Shown here in pieces: positions 8,817-17,487 of a stretch of 64,000 nucleotides of DNA; position 1 is the first letter of the stretch, and every line of letters begins with the position of its first letter. The notes under the pieces are model-generated. The model was given only the letters and a program-made list of their open reading frames with translations. It was not told the DNA's origin and searched no databases. The position numbers and the translations under genes are program-made. Origin of the DNA: an uncultured bacterium (lineage in GTDB: Bacteria; Elusimicrobiota; Elusimicrobia; Elusimicrobiales; Elusimicrobiaceae); contig CASEWB010000011.1 in NCBI GenBank assembly GCA_949291545.1, positions 116,056 to 180,055 of the forward strand, read 5' to 3'.

Positions 8817-9289
8817 TCGTGCGCGCTTTGGCAACGGGGTTGTTTGTCAGTTATTTGCCTCCTTTGGTATTTAAGTACAAAAAAAATACCGGCGCCGGTT
8901 TTTTGGGTACGCTGTGGGGGGTGTTGCTGGTGCTGGCCTTCCCGACGGACCAATTGCTCTATTTAATTGCCATGCTGGCTTTTTGGGTATTTGCCGTAGT
9001 TATATGTAAAAAAGTACAATTTAAAGGATACACCGGCCACGACAACCCCAAAATTATCATTGACGAAATGGCCGGGTATATTGCGGCCATGGCGTTTCTG
9101 CCCCGGACTTGGCCTTATTTGCTGGCGGCGTTTGTGCTGTTTCGGACGTTCGACACGTTAAAACCCTGGCTGGTGAAAACCTTTGACCGCATGGAAAACG
9201 CCTTTGGCGTAGTGTTTGACGATGTGGCCGGGGGCCTGATGGCCAATATCTTGATACAGATTTTTATTATATTTTTTATAAAAGGGTAA
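8807..9289 (+). CDS. pgpA: phosphatidylglycerophosphatase A
   Basis: A 160-aa membrane phosphatase that removes phosphate from PGP to give phosphatidylglycerol. Family motifs are visible: KNTGAGFLGTLWG, IIIDEMAGY, FRTFDTLKPW and FDDVAGGLMAN. Length is normal for the family. It follows pgsA with a 10-nt overlap. Confidence 0.93.
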   Translation: MQIIVRALATGLFVSYLPPLVFKYKKNTGAGFLGTLWGVLLVLAFPTDQLLYLIAMLAFWVFAVVICKKVQFKGYTGHDNPKIIIDEMAGYIAAMAFLPRTWPYLLAAFVLFRTFDTLKPWLVKTFDRMENAFGVVFDDVAGGLMANILIQIFIIFFIKG

Positions 9290-9310
9290 ACCCTAAGGAG
9301 ATAATTTGTT

Positions 9311-9964
9311 ATGGACTTTTCCAATATGACCAATGTGCGCGAGCTGTTAGCCGCCGGCGGACCGGTGCTGATTCTCTTGCTGCTTTTATCCGTTTATTCC
9401 ATTTCCGTCATTTTAGAACGTTTTTTCAAATTGCGTTCGTCTATTTCGCTTTCGCGCAAATTAATTGCTTATTGCCGCCACCCGCTCCGCTCGGAAAATT
9501 ACCAAAAAGTGGAAGACGCCTGCCGCAAAGATGTGGTAAAAAACACTCCGGCTTCCGCCTTGCTTTTGCGTTTAGTGCAGGAACGCCACCGCCCGCAAGC
9601 GGAATTGGAAAAAATGGCGGATTCTATTATCGATTGGGAAATTTCCAAACTTCAGCGCCGCTTGACTGTATTGGGCACGCTGGGCAGCATTACGCCGTTT
9701 ATCGGGTTGTTTGGGACGGTTATCGGTGTGATGCACGCGTTTAAAGATTTAGCCTCCACCACGGCCACCGGGGCCGGCGCTTCGGTTGTGGCGGCCGGTA
9801 TTGCCGAGGCCCTTATCAACACGGCCGCCGGCTTGTTTGTAGCTATTCCGGCGGTAATTGCGTATAACTACTTCCTTTCTAAAACGAATTATTTCGCCAA
9901 GGAAATGGAAAATGCGGCCAATGAAGTTATCTACCGCAAAGAAGAAGACCCCAGCGAGTTTTAA
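9311..9964 (+). CDS. ExbB/TolQ-type proton channel protein
   Basis: A 217-aa inner-membrane protein of the MotA/TolQ/ExbB family. It has three membrane segments (about residues 12-34, 125-150 and 160-185) and the conserved GTVIGVMHAF and IAEALINTAAGLFVAIPAV motifs. It pairs with the ExbD and TonB-like genes downstream to energise an outer-membrane process. The start follows TAAGGAG. Whether this is a Tol-Pal or a TonB system is not decided: no Pal or TolB is adjacent. Confidence 0.93.
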   Translation: MDFSNMTNVRELLAAGGPVLILLLLLSVYSISVILERFFKLRSSISLSRKLIAYCRHPLRSENYQKVEDACRKDVVKNTPASALLLRLVQERHRPQAELEKMADSIIDWEISKLQRRLTVLGTLGSITPFIGLFGTVIGVMHAFKDLASTTATGAGASVVAAGIAEALINTAAGLFVAIPAVIAYNYFLSKTNYFAKEMENAANEVIYRKEEDPSEF

Positions 9965-9967
9965 CCT

Positions 9968-10372
9968 ATGAGCACGCATAAACACCGAACTGTGATGGCG
10001 GAAATCAATATGGTGCCGTTTATTGACATCACGTTGATTTTGCTGATTATTTTTATGGTAATGAGCCCGATGCTGGTGCAAATGCAGCTGACGGTGGATT
10101 TGCCTAAATCCCAGGCCATCAACACCCAAGCGGAAGACGATGTAATCCGTATTGAAGTGCAAAAAAACGGCACGATTTCTGTAATGAACAAAACGCTGAC
10201 AATGAAAAACCTGGAACGCGAATTGATTTTGCGTATGGGAAAAGCCAGCAAAAAAACTATTTTGGTTCAAGCCGACAAAGACGTACCGATACAGCAAGTG
10301 GTGGACGTGTTTGACGTAGCCAAAAAGCTCGGTGCAGCCAAATTGGGGATTGGAGTGCTTTCTAAAAACTAA
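9968..10372 (+). CDS. ExbD/TolR-type protein
   Basis: A 134-aa protein with one N-terminal membrane helix containing the conserved Asp (VPFIDITLILLIIFMV) that carries protons. The periplasmic domain has VQADKDVPIQQVVDVFDVAKKLG, typical of ExbD/TolR. It starts 3 nt after the exbB-like stop and shares a base with the next gene (stop/start overlap). Confidence 0.94.
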   Translation: MSTHKHRTVMAEINMVPFIDITLILLIIFMVMSPMLVQMQLTVDLPKSQAINTQAEDDVIRIEVQKNGTISVMNKTLTMKNLERELILRMGKASKKTILVQADKDVPIQQVVDVFDVAKKLGAAKLGIGVLSKN

Positions 10373-11088
10373 TGAACCGCTATCTGGCCCTTTCCAGCGG
10401 CCTGCACCTATTGGCCGCCCTGTTTCTGTTATTGTTATTGGCCCCTTCCGCCAAGAAGGCTTCGGCCACCTATACGATTGATTTTATCGGAACAGGCAAA
10501 GTAGTGGCCACCACCGGGCAGGAAGCCTCTTCGCCGGTTCCGGCGGCGCCCAAAGCCGCAGTGCAAGCGCCAGCCCCAGCCAAAGAAGCGGTGGCCAAAC
10601 CGGAAACGAAAACGAACAAAAAGGCCTATGCTTCCAAGTCCGAAATTACCACTAAAAAACAAACTAAAAAAGCCCAGCCGAAGGCGGCCCCTTTAGCGGC
10701 CCCCAGCGTGCTGGACGACGACGCCGACGCTAAAAACACTTCCGGCGGGGGGAGCGCCTCGAAGGAAGGAGAATTTGCCGGCGGCAACATTCAAACAGAT
10801 TTCGCGAACTTTCCGTACCCGTGGTATATCACCCAAGTGCGCAACTCGCTGTGGATTGAATGGGAAAAACGACGCCCCGCCGGAACGGAACTTTCCGCGC
10901 TGGTGTCGTTTGCCATAGCGCGCGACGGGAAAATAAAAGACTTGCAGGTAGACCGCAAATCCGGGGACGATACCTTTGATTTTGCCGCTACGTCGGCGGT
11001 TATCAACGCGGGCCCCTTTGCGCCCCTGCCTATGTATTATGAAAAAGACGAACTCACCGTAAGCGTGGAGTTCCGCCAGGAGATATAA
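10372..11088 (+). CDS. TonB/TolA-family protein
   Basis: A 238-aa protein with an N-terminal membrane anchor (about residues 8-24), an Ala/Pro/Lys-rich linker (residues about 40-125) and a C-terminal TonB-like domain (WYITQVRNSLWIEWE ... FAIARDGKIKDLQV ... AAPTSAVINAG-like pattern, read here as ATSAVINAGPFAPLP). It links the ExbB/ExbD proton channel to an outer-membrane partner. It overlaps the previous stop by one base. Confidence 0.88.
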   Translation: MNRYLALSSGLHLLAALFLLLLLAPSAKKASATYTIDFIGTGKVVATTGQEASSPVPAAPKAAVQAPAPAKEAVAKPETKTNKKAYASKSEITTKKQTKKAQPKAAPLAAPSVLDDDADAKNTSGGGSASKEGEFAGGNIQTDFANFPYPWYITQVRNSLWIEWEKRRPAGTELSALVSFAIARDGKIKDLQVDRKSGDDTFDFAATSAVINAGPFAPLPMYYEKDELTVSVEFRQEI

Positions 11089-11089
11089 T

Positions 11090-11578
11090 ATGAACGGATG
11101 GCAGCGTTTTGCAGTACTGATTTTATGTTGTTTTACGGTGATGGTATTATACCCGGATTTTGATGCTTCGGGATGGACCTTTATCGGGGTAGCGTTTGCT
11201 ATGTGGACGGGCGTGATTATGGTATTATCAGTCATTTCCAACTTGTTTGGGCTGTATAAGTTTGAATCGCTCAACAAATTGGTATTTTTTGTGTTGATAT
11301 GTGCCATTATGTATTCGCTGTTGTGGTACTTCCCGCAAGAAGATAAAGTAACCCCGATTAATAAAATTAAATACGGGGAAATCCCCACCAAAGACGATAT
11401 CCAACGCGGCTTGCAGCGGTTTACCTTCAACTTTGATTTTGTACACCGCAAAGCTACCCGCAAAGAAAATTTTATCAATCAGGACTTGGATAAAGAAGAA
11501 GTAAAAAAAGAAATTAAAAAGAAAGTTTCCAATACCACCGACGAACTGATTGATTCCATTGATATCCAAGTGGAGTAA
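11090..11578 (+). CDS. membrane protein of unknown function
   Basis: A 162-aa protein with three membrane segments (about residues 7-23, 28-52 and 63-80), then a cytoplasmic or periplasmic charged tail of about 80 residues with a Lys/Glu-rich predicted coiled coil near the end. I do not recognise the family. It begins 1 nt after the tonB-like stop, so it is expressed with the exb operon and may assist it. Confidence 0.75.
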   Translation: MNGWQRFAVLILCCFTVMVLYPDFDASGWTFIGVAFAMWTGVIMVLSVISNLFGLYKFESLNKLVFFVLICAIMYSLLWYFPQEDKVTPINKIKYGEIPTKDDIQRGLQRFTFNFDFVHRKATRKENFINQDLDKEEVKKEIKKKVSNTTDELIDSIDIQVE

Positions 11579-11581
11579 TGT

Positions 11582-12538
11582 ATGAGAAACACCATTTTAA
11601 TTACCGGCGGGAATGGTTTTATTGGCCGCGCGCTGACCGATAAACTGCTGCAGGAAGGGTTTAATGTACGCATCGTCACGCGGCGCATTCCCAAAGAACA
11701 GCCCGCCAACCCGGCCGTAACGTTGGTAAAAGCCAATTACGAAGACGTCACCTCCTTAAAAAACGCACTGCAAGGCTGTGTGGGGGTGTTCCATTTGGCG
11801 GCGGCTATTTTTGGGTTTAACCGCCAAGATTTCGAAAAAGCCAACATTCTTGCCACCCGCAACGTGGTGGAGGCCGTTAACCAAATGCCGGAAATAAAAA
11901 CTTTTGTGCATGTATCCAGCTTGGCGGCCAGCGGCTTTGCCCCGGATAAGGACCACCCCCGCACCGAAGATATGCCGCCCGCCCCGGTATCCGATTATGG
12001 TATTACCAAATTAGGGGGGGAAGAAGCCGTCCGCACGCTGCGCCCCGGTGTAAAATGGACGATTATCCGCCCGCCTATCGTATACGGCCGCAACGACTCG
12101 GGCGTATCTAAAATTGCGCTTTGGGTGCGGCGCGGAATTATGGTAAACACTTCCGGAAACGGATACTTCAGCTTTGTGCATGTGGACGACTTGGTGCAGG
12201 CGCTGTGGCTAGCCTATTCGCGCGAAGACACCGCTGGGGAAACCTTTTTTGTAACGGAAGAGGCTGTATACTCGTGGGATTATTTTATCACCCAGATGGC
12301 CCGCGCTATGAACTGCCATAAGCCGTTTATGCCCAATGCCCCTAAATGGATGCTGCGCTCGGCCGCGTGGATATACGAGTTGGCCGCCCGCCTTAGCGGC
12401 GCCCAGCCGGCTTTAAATTATGACAAAGTAACCGAAGCCACGATCCCCGGGCATTGGATTTGCTCAGGCAAAAAATGGCAAACCCTGACCGGGCAAAAAT
12501 TCACGCCGTTGGCCGAAGGGCTCAAGAAAAGTTTTTGA
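11582..12538 (+). CDS. NAD-dependent epimerase/dehydratase family protein (extended SDR)
   Basis: A 318-aa extended short-chain dehydrogenase/reductase. The Rossmann motif GGNGFIG is at residues 8-14, the catalytic-type Y-x3-K is YGITK, and RPPIVYGR follows. The sequence resembles dihydroflavonol-4-reductase-like or 3-beta-HSD-like enzymes; substrate unknown. It is the last gene of the ftsK run, 3 nt after the membrane protein. Confidence 0.85.
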   Translation: MRNTILITGGNGFIGRALTDKLLQEGFNVRIVTRRIPKEQPANPAVTLVKANYEDVTSLKNALQGCVGVFHLAAAIFGFNRQDFEKANILATRNVVEAVNQMPEIKTFVHVSSLAASGFAPDKDHPRTEDMPPAPVSDYGITKLGGEEAVRTLRPGVKWTIIRPPIVYGRNDSGVSKIALWVRRGIMVNTSGNGYFSFVHVDDLVQALWLAYSREDTAGETFFVTEEAVYSWDYFITQMARAMNCHKPFMPNAPKWMLRSAAWIYELAARLSGAQPALNYDKVTEATIPGHWICSGKKWQTLTGQKFTPLAEGLKKSF

Positions 12539-12613
12539 TTGCTTTTCCGTCGCGAGGGGTGATTGTTCCTCCGTCGGGCGCCTTGCTTGTTTGGCAGCCT
12601 AAACAGAAGAAAA

Positions 12614-12642
12614 GGGACAAGCGGTTGAAATTTTGTTATAAT
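12614..12642 (+). promoter_or_regulatory. tRNA-Ser promoter
   Basis: TATAAT (12637-12642) with GGGACA (12614-12619) 17 nt upstream. A small hairpin GTCTG/CAGAC (12652-12667) lies in the 5' leader of the tRNA precursor. Confidence 0.6.
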
Positions 12643-12676
12643 ATATAAGCCGTCTGAGATTACAGACGAAGTTTTT

Positions 12677-12767
12677 GGAGAGGTGGCTGAGAGGCCGAAA
12701 GCGGCGGTTTGCTAAACCGTTATACGGGTTAATTCCCGTATCGAGGGTTCGAATCCCTCCCTCTCCG
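12677..12767 (+). tRNA. tRNA-Ser(GCU)
   Basis: A 91-nt class II tRNA. The acceptor GGAGAGG pairs with CCTCTCC and the discriminator is G. The D arm, a 5-bp anticodon stem with loop TTGCTAA (anticodon GCT at 12711-12713), a long variable arm (TACGGG/CCCGTA) and a T arm GAGGG-TTCGAAT-CCCTC are all present. CCA is not encoded. It marks the left edge of the accessory island. Confidence 0.97.
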
Positions 12768-12794
12768 TTTTTTAGTTTTGAATTATTAGCATTT

Positions 12795-12834
12795 ATCCCC
12801 GTTAGGATTAACTCCCGACGGGGATTTTCTTTTA
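12795..12834 (+). terminator. terminator after tRNA-Ser
   Basis: ATCCCCGT (12795-12802) pairs with ACGGGGAT (12818-12825), followed by TTTCTTTT. Beyond this the base composition becomes AT-rich and the island begins. Confidence 0.8.
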
Positions 12835-12923
12835 CTCAACTTATAGCAGCCTCTTTTGCGCCGATTTTTGTGTTTTATTCGCTTTTTTATATTTTTATGC
12901 TGTCTTTTTGTCGGGGAAGTTGT

Positions 12924-14528
12924 TTAACAGAAGAATTTTTCCTCTTGTTCGCGCCAGTTGGGTGTATGGATAGATAACAACCTTTTAAGTGTACAATCTG
13001 CCGGCTGGGTGCCATTTAAGATTGTCCGTACGATTTTAGGCGATAAAAAACTTAGTTCAAGGATTCTCCGTACATATTGCTCAGTCTTTTGTTCCTGTTG
13101 GACTATCTCTTTTAGCATTTTACCGTTTAATATATCTTGGTGCCACTTATATGCTTGTGCCAAAATGTTAATCAGATTAATATCTTTACGAGGGTTAGGT
13201 TTAATCTTTTGCCCTACCAATACTTTGGCACCATTGTCTATAATGCCTATGTGATAGTCCTCCGTATAGGGATGTTCTCGTTTGGTTTGCAGCTGGGTCA
13301 TATCTCTGTTTTCATAGAGGGCATTTAACAGTTCCGTTACTTGTTCTTCGTGTATAGTGATTTTAATGTGTTTTTGGGATATATCTACCCGCTTGATAAG
13401 GGCTTGTTCTATGTTTCGGGTGATTGTGTATGAAGTAAGTTTATTTATAATTCCCTTCTGTTTTACAATATCAAATCCTTTAAGATAGGGATATATTTTG
13501 GCCTTATCCCGTATAAACTGGGCGAACCAGTTATCTATAAATTCTTCCAGTTTGGGTAAGGATATCTTACTTATTTGCCCTATTTTACTAGGATCCTTCT
13601 TAATCACCGCTTGGCTGACATAATAGCGGTATTTCTTCCCCTGGCTCCCCGTACTCCAACTGGGGCTCATTACGTTTCCTTTGTCATCATATAGCTTCCC
13701 GGCCAAAAGGCTTTTACTGGGGTTATACTGCTGCCGGTTGATACGGTTACTACTCATAACCGCTTGGGCTTGGTCAAATAAGGAGCCTTCTATTATCCCT
13801 TGGTGTTCCCCCGGATACCATATACCCTTATGCCCTATCTGCCCTATATAGGCTTTATTACGCAAGATACAGTTTAAGTTCCCAACAGATATAGGGTAGC
13901 CTCGTGTTGTAAGCCAGTCTTTGACTAACGTGGTACTCTTTAACTCTATGTATTTATGGAAAATATCATTAACTAATTTAGCCTTTTCTTCATCCGGATA
14001 TATCTTTTTATCTTTACGGTAATACCCGAGTGGCGGTTTGCCGCCCATCCACATCCCTTTTTTCTTGCTAGCAGCGATTTTATCCCTTATCCGCTCCCCG
14101 GTTACTTCCCGCTCAAATTGGGCAAATGATAATAACATATTGAGCGTTAACCGCCCCATACTGGTAGTGGTATTAAAATGCTGCGTGATAGATACAAAAG
14201 ATGCGTTATGCTTATCCAATACCTCTACAATTTTGCTAAAGTCCATTAAACTGCGGGTTAATCGGTCTATCTTATATACCACAATTATATCTATAAGCCC
14301 AGACTTGATATCCGATAATAATTGCTGCAAAGCCGGCCTGTTTAATGTACCGCCAGAGTATCCTCCATCATCATACTTTGTGGATAAAAGATGCCAATTC
14401 TCGTGCTTTTGGCTTTTTATATAGGCTTCACACGCTTCCCGCTGGGCCTGCAAACTGTTAAATTCAAGTTCTAGACCTTCCTCACTGGACTTGCGTGTAT
14501 AGATGGCACACCGTATTTTACTTTTCAT
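12924..14528 (-). CDS. large serine recombinase (site-specific integrase)
   Basis: A 534-aa serine recombinase. The resolvase domain has the nucleophile motif YTRKSSEEG (Ser at about residue 14), QREACEAYI, YSGGTLNRPALQQLL and VYKIDRLTRSL. The recombinase domain follows with GKPPLGYYR and LRNKAYIGQIGHKG, then the LLAGKLYDDKGNVMSP segment. There is no CxxC zinc ribbon. It probably integrates and excises the element it sits in. The start (overlapping the DUF2924 gene by 11 nt) has the site GGGGTGAAAG before ATG. Confidence 0.93.
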   Translation of the reverse strand: MKSKIRCAIYTRKSSEEGLELEFNSLQAQREACEAYIKSQKHENWHLLSTKYDDGGYSGGTLNRPALQQLLSDIKSGLIDIIVVYKIDRLTRSLMDFSKIVEVLDKHNASFVSITQHFNTTTSMGRLTLNMLLSFAQFEREVTGERIRDKIAASKKKGMWMGGKPPLGYYRKDKKIYPDEEKAKLVNDIFHKYIELKSTTLVKDWLTTRGYPISVGNLNCILRNKAYIGQIGHKGIWYPGEHQGIIEGSLFDQAQAVMSSNRINRQQYNPSKSLLAGKLYDDKGNVMSPSWSTGSQGKKYRYYVSQAVIKKDPSKIGQISKISLPKLEEFIDNWFAQFIRDKAKIYPYLKGFDIVKQKGIINKLTSYTITRNIEQALIKRVDISQKHIKITIHEEQVTELLNALYENRDMTQLQTKREHPYTEDYHIGIIDNGAKVLVGQKIKPNPRKDINLINILAQAYKWHQDILNGKMLKEIVQQEQKTEQYVRRILELSFLSPKIVRTILNGTQPADCTLKRLLSIHTPNWREQEEKFFC

Positions 14529-14904
14529 CTTTCACCCCAAAGAATACTTTGCCGTTCCAACTTTTACCTGTAATGGCTTTGGCAATACCCGATAGGCTTT
14601 TGTATTGTTTGTCGTTGTATAAATAGCCATTAGAGATAACTTCTACTGTATGGACAACTCCCTTATAAGAACGCGTGATTTTAGATCCGGCTTCCAAGAT
14701 AACAGTGTGTTTATTGACCGACACAGAAGCCTGTTTAACCTCATTAAAAAAGCCAAGGAAAGAAATTTTCTCCCGCTTGGCTTGTTCATACCAAATTAGA
14801 TATTTAATGATTAGGCTGCGACGAATTGGCGGTATCGGTCGGTTGATTACTTCGGTCCATTTGGCATGCAACTGCTGAACAGTACAATGTGTATAGTCAG
14901 TCAT
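14518..14904 (-). CDS. DUF2924 protein, recombinase partner
   Basis: A 128-aa protein matching DUF2924: LIIKYLIWYEQAKREK, then GSKITRSYKGVVHTVEV and the hallmark DKQYKSLSGIAKAITGKSWNGKVFFG. DUF2924 genes are commonly found just upstream of serine recombinases on phages and mobile elements, exactly as here. The start at 14904 is chosen because AGGAGGGG lies just upstream; an in-frame ATG 18 nt further up lacks a site. The role is unknown; it may act as a directionality or DNA-binding factor. Confidence 0.85.
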   Translation of the reverse strand: MTDYTHCTVQQLHAKWTEVINRPIPPIRRSLIIKYLIWYEQAKREKISFLGFFNEVKQASVSVNKHTVILEAGSKITRSYKGVVHTVEVISNGYLYNDKQYKSLSGIAKAITGKSWNGKVFFGVKDEK

Positions 14905-14975
14905 ATCCCCTCCTATACACATTACGGCTTACTATGGCCTAGAAGTCAAGTACAACAACATAAAAGGAATATAAG

Positions 14976-14995
14976 TTCGATTCCTGTTGGGCGCA
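14976..14995 (+). other. tRNA 3'-end fragment, candidate attachment site
   Basis: TTCGATTCCTGTTGGGCGCA reads as a tRNA T-loop, the 3' half of the T stem (CCTGT), a 7-nt acceptor 3' strand (TGGGCGC) and discriminator A. The matching 5' half is absent, and it differs from the nearby tRNA-Ser. It lies about 70 nt upstream of the recombinase/DUF2924 unit, where attP/attL sites usually sit. Inferred to be an att-site remnant of a tRNA whose 5' part would start GCGCCCA. Confidence 0.5.
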
Positions 14996-15654
14996 CTTTT
15001 CAAAATATACCTGTTCTCCGTCGAGAGCGGGTTTTTTCTTATACTCCCTCGTCGGTGTTTTTTAGGCAAAATGAGCAAAATTACGCAAATCTTGTATATT
15101 CTTAGTGGACCCTCTATGGTGTACAGTAAATGCTAGTTTCCTTTGTATTTCTCGTCGACAAAATCTAAATTATATGTGCTTTTTCCGCAAACTATATCCG
15201 CACAGCTTAAATTCCCAATATTTTTTACATACTATAATTATTATCTCTCGTCGAAGAAGTCCAAAAACTACTAAAACTTCCTCGCAAAACTATAAATATA
15301 CTGGGCACAGTGTGGACACTATAACTGCGTGTTTTTTTCGGTTACTGGTTTGCCATTTCTTGTGCTTTTATTATGCCTTGTGCGCTTTTTGGGCACAGCA
15401 AATAATCAAAATAAAGCAAATAAGCTATATGGTTAATGGACAGAGTTTGGACTCCATAATTATGGGCTAATTACGCAAATTATAGTGTTCATTTTATATA
15501 CTTTTGACAGAGTAAAAGTAATAAAAAGTCCCCAGTTAGAGTCTTTCTCTTTTACTAGAGGTTATCTAATGGGAATATATCGTTAATGGTGACAGTTTCC
15601 GTGATGATGGCAATGAGCATGGTCATATTCTGATCCACCGCAGGCATTTTCGTC
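14996..15654. other. AT-rich stretch without a supportable gene
   Basis: No credible coding frame was found. It contains three copies of CTCGTCG (15048, 15151, 15247), spaced about 100 nt, and a 12-bp direct repeat AATTACGCAAAT (15079-15090 and 15469-15480). These may be protein-binding sites of the mobile element or chance. Confidence 0.5.
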
Positions 15655-15680
15655 TATTTACTGTCCCACTTTGTGTACCA
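15655..15680 (-). mobile_element. isolated IS3-type terminal inverted repeat
   Basis: These 26 bases are, on the minus strand, identical to the left end of the IS remnant at 17745 and to the end at 19828 (TGGTACACAAAGTGGGACAG and the next six bases). Preceding sequence keeps a trace of the internal CAGGCAT. The rest of the element is gone. Confidence 0.7.
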
Positions 15681-15811
15681 AGACCAGTTTGTTTTCCCGA
15701 ATGAAAAGTATGATAACCCGGCCGATGCTTTAATCCAAGGTTTAACTTGCTTAAATAAAGGTAGAATGTGTTATACGTTAGAGATTGAAAGCAGTCTGCT
15801 AAGAGATGAAA

Positions 15812-15844
15812 TCAAAAGAGGGCTACTCATCAAGGGTAGCCCTC
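15812..15844 (-). terminator. terminator of the small repeat-protein gene
   Basis: GAGGGCTAC (15818-15826) pairs with GTAGCCCTC (15836-15844). Read on the minus strand it is followed by TTTTGATTTC, about 50 nt after the stop of the gene at 15893. Confidence 0.7.
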
Positions 15845-15892
15845 TGTGCTTAACAAATCCAGTTACCACGATTAGGCCTTATAATTAAAAAA

Positions 15893-16198
15893 TCACACAT
15901 GGCGCTGTGATAATTTTGAAAATCTTTTATCATAAGAAATAATATAATTATTTTTTTCAAAATTTATAGTACTTCCAATATTTCTAAACTCCCCTAATTC
16001 TGATTCAGGTTTTTCTTTGATTTTGCCAAACGTTTCATTATAAACAGTAAAGTAATGATTTTTATAAAAAACCATGTATTCAGAATTAAATCCTTGCAGC
16101 TCTCCTACAAGTGATGCAGGTTTCTCTGAAATTTTTTTATTATCTTCATCTAATACCCGATAGTAATTATTTTTTAATTCCACATCTGATATTGCCAT
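15893..16198 (-). CDS. small repeat protein, paralogue 1, unknown function
   Basis: A 101-aa protein without signal peptide or membrane helix. It is a clear paralogue of the product at 17998-18306: shared MAIS-V-L-NNYY-V-DE, VGELQGFNS, GEF-NI and YI--YD---SQR. Inside the protein the pattern Y-x-V-x-(D/N)-E-x4-I ... S-x2-GE(L/F) recurs about 2.5 times in units of about 40 residues, reminiscent of short beta-strand repeats such as WG repeats, but I know no named family for it. It faces away from a PD-(D/E)XK nuclease gene, from which it is separated by 135 nt. Confidence 0.8.
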   Translation of the reverse strand: MAISDVELKNNYYRVLDEDNKKISEKPASLVGELQGFNSEYMVFYKNHYFTVYNETFGKIKEKPESELGEFRNIGSTINFEKNNYIISYDKRFSKLSQRHV

Positions 16199-16286
16199 AT
16201 TCTACCACCCTAATGTTTTTTATGCTACATAAATTGCCAACTTATGCTTGTCGCTTAATTCAAATATAAAACAATTTGAATTATTA

Positions 16287-16292
16287 TATAAT
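16287..16292 (+). promoter_or_regulatory. -10 box of the nuclease gene
   Basis: TATAAT in the divergent AT-rich spacer, 41 nt before the nuclease start. No clear -35 at the usual distance. Confidence 0.4.
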
Positions 16293-16333
16293 ATAGCTAA
16301 TAACGTTGCAAACTCTCACAAAGGGATATAAAA

Positions 16334-17482
16334 ATGAATCTGGAGCTGCTTTTAAATAACATTTATGCAATCAACAAACGTTTTGAAGAATTGACGTTCC
16401 AAAGTGGTGCTAATTTCAATATTTTCAATATTCTCGATGTATCTGTTTGTGAACTTTCCCACTCTGCTTTTTTAAGTGAACTTTTATCTCCTAATGGCTC
16501 CCATGGAAAAGGCAGTATTTTTCTTAAAAAATTTCTAAATATTATTTGTCCAGGCATGGATTTGGAAGCAGAGGGAGCCAAAGTGTCTTGTGAAAAATCT
16601 GTAGAGAATGGCAGGATAGATATATTAATAGAGGCCAAAAATTTCGCCTTGGTGATTGAAAATAAAATTTATGCTAATGACCAAGACAAACAACTCAAAA
16701 GATATTATGACTATTTGAATAAGGAGTTCTCAAAGAAATTGAGAAAATTAGCCTATCTCACCTTGGATGGGAGGAATGCGTCTAAAGAGAGTTTGGACAG
16801 TTTAGAAGAAGATGAATATATACGATTATCTTATCGAGGAGATATACTGGAGTGGCTTAATGAGTGTTATAAGGAAACCGCTGATATGCCGTTTCTACGA
16901 GAAACTCTTGCGCAATATATTGTTCTAATTAAAAACTTAACGGGACAATCTGAGAGGAATAAAATGAGTGATGAAATTCTAAAAGTTTTAACTAAAAGTA
17001 AAGAAAATATTGCTGCGGCATTTGATGTTGAGAAGTATTTAGCAAAGGCAAAGACCTGTCTTGTGCGAGAACGCCTTATCCCTGCTTTAAAATATTTCGC
17101 AAATAAAGAAGGATTTGAGTTTTTCTCTGACTCCTTTGACACACCTTTTAAAAAGTATCTTGGATTTACTTTTTACAACAAATCTTGGAATTTCCTTAAA
17201 ATACGTTTTGAGTTCCAAGGTGAAAATTTTAAAGAGTTTATTTATGGATTTCAATTTACAAATAATACCAGTCCAGAAGCTTTGAAAGCTTTTTTTTCTG
17301 GACAGAACTCTTACAAACATAGCACTTCTTGGCCCCTATATCGCCCTATGGATTTACCAAAATACCGCATTTGGGATAAAGACACTTTCGTTTCTATAGC
17401 AGAAGGTGGGGCGGATATTGTTAACGCTATGCAGGAAAAAATTAACGAATTAGTTAAATTACTTGATGGAAAAGAGATGTGA
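16334..17482 (+). CDS. PD-(D/E)XK nuclease family protein
   Basis: A 382-aa protein with an N-terminal PD-(D/E)XK nuclease fold of the PDDEXK_4 type. CELSHSAFLSELLSP is followed by GRIDILIEA and VIENKIYANDQDKQLKRYYDYL, giving the E ... D ... E-x-K metal site. The C-terminal half is of unknown type. Such proteins are common in phage-defence islands and restriction-like systems; no methyltransferase is adjacent, so it is not an ordinary restriction-modification pair. It is AT-rich and lies in the island between IS remnants. Confidence 0.85.
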   Translation: MNLELLLNNIYAINKRFEELTFQSGANFNIFNILDVSVCELSHSAFLSELLSPNGSHGKGSIFLKKFLNIICPGMDLEAEGAKVSCEKSVENGRIDILIEAKNFALVIENKIYANDQDKQLKRYYDYLNKEFSKKLRKLAYLTLDGRNASKESLDSLEEDEYIRLSYRGDILEWLNECYKETADMPFLRETLAQYIVLIKNLTGQSERNKMSDEILKVLTKSKENIAAAFDVEKYLAKAKTCLVRERLIPALKYFANKEGFEFFSDSFDTPFKKYLGFTFYNKSWNFLKIRFEFQGENFKEFIYGFQFTNNTSPEALKAFFSGQNSYKHSTSWPLYRPMDLPKYRIWDKDTFVSIAEGGADIVNAMQEKINELVKLLDGKEM

Positions 17483-17487
17483 GTGAG

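Noticed and set aside
15105..15470. 121-codon frame in the island's noncoding part
   Set aside because: No ribosome site, low-complexity composition, no family; spans repeats rather than coding-like sequence.
15673..15888. 71-codon frame running out of the IS end
   Set aside because: Starts inside the IS terminal repeat and runs through the terminator hairpin of the gene on the other strand. It could at most be a truncated gene tail.
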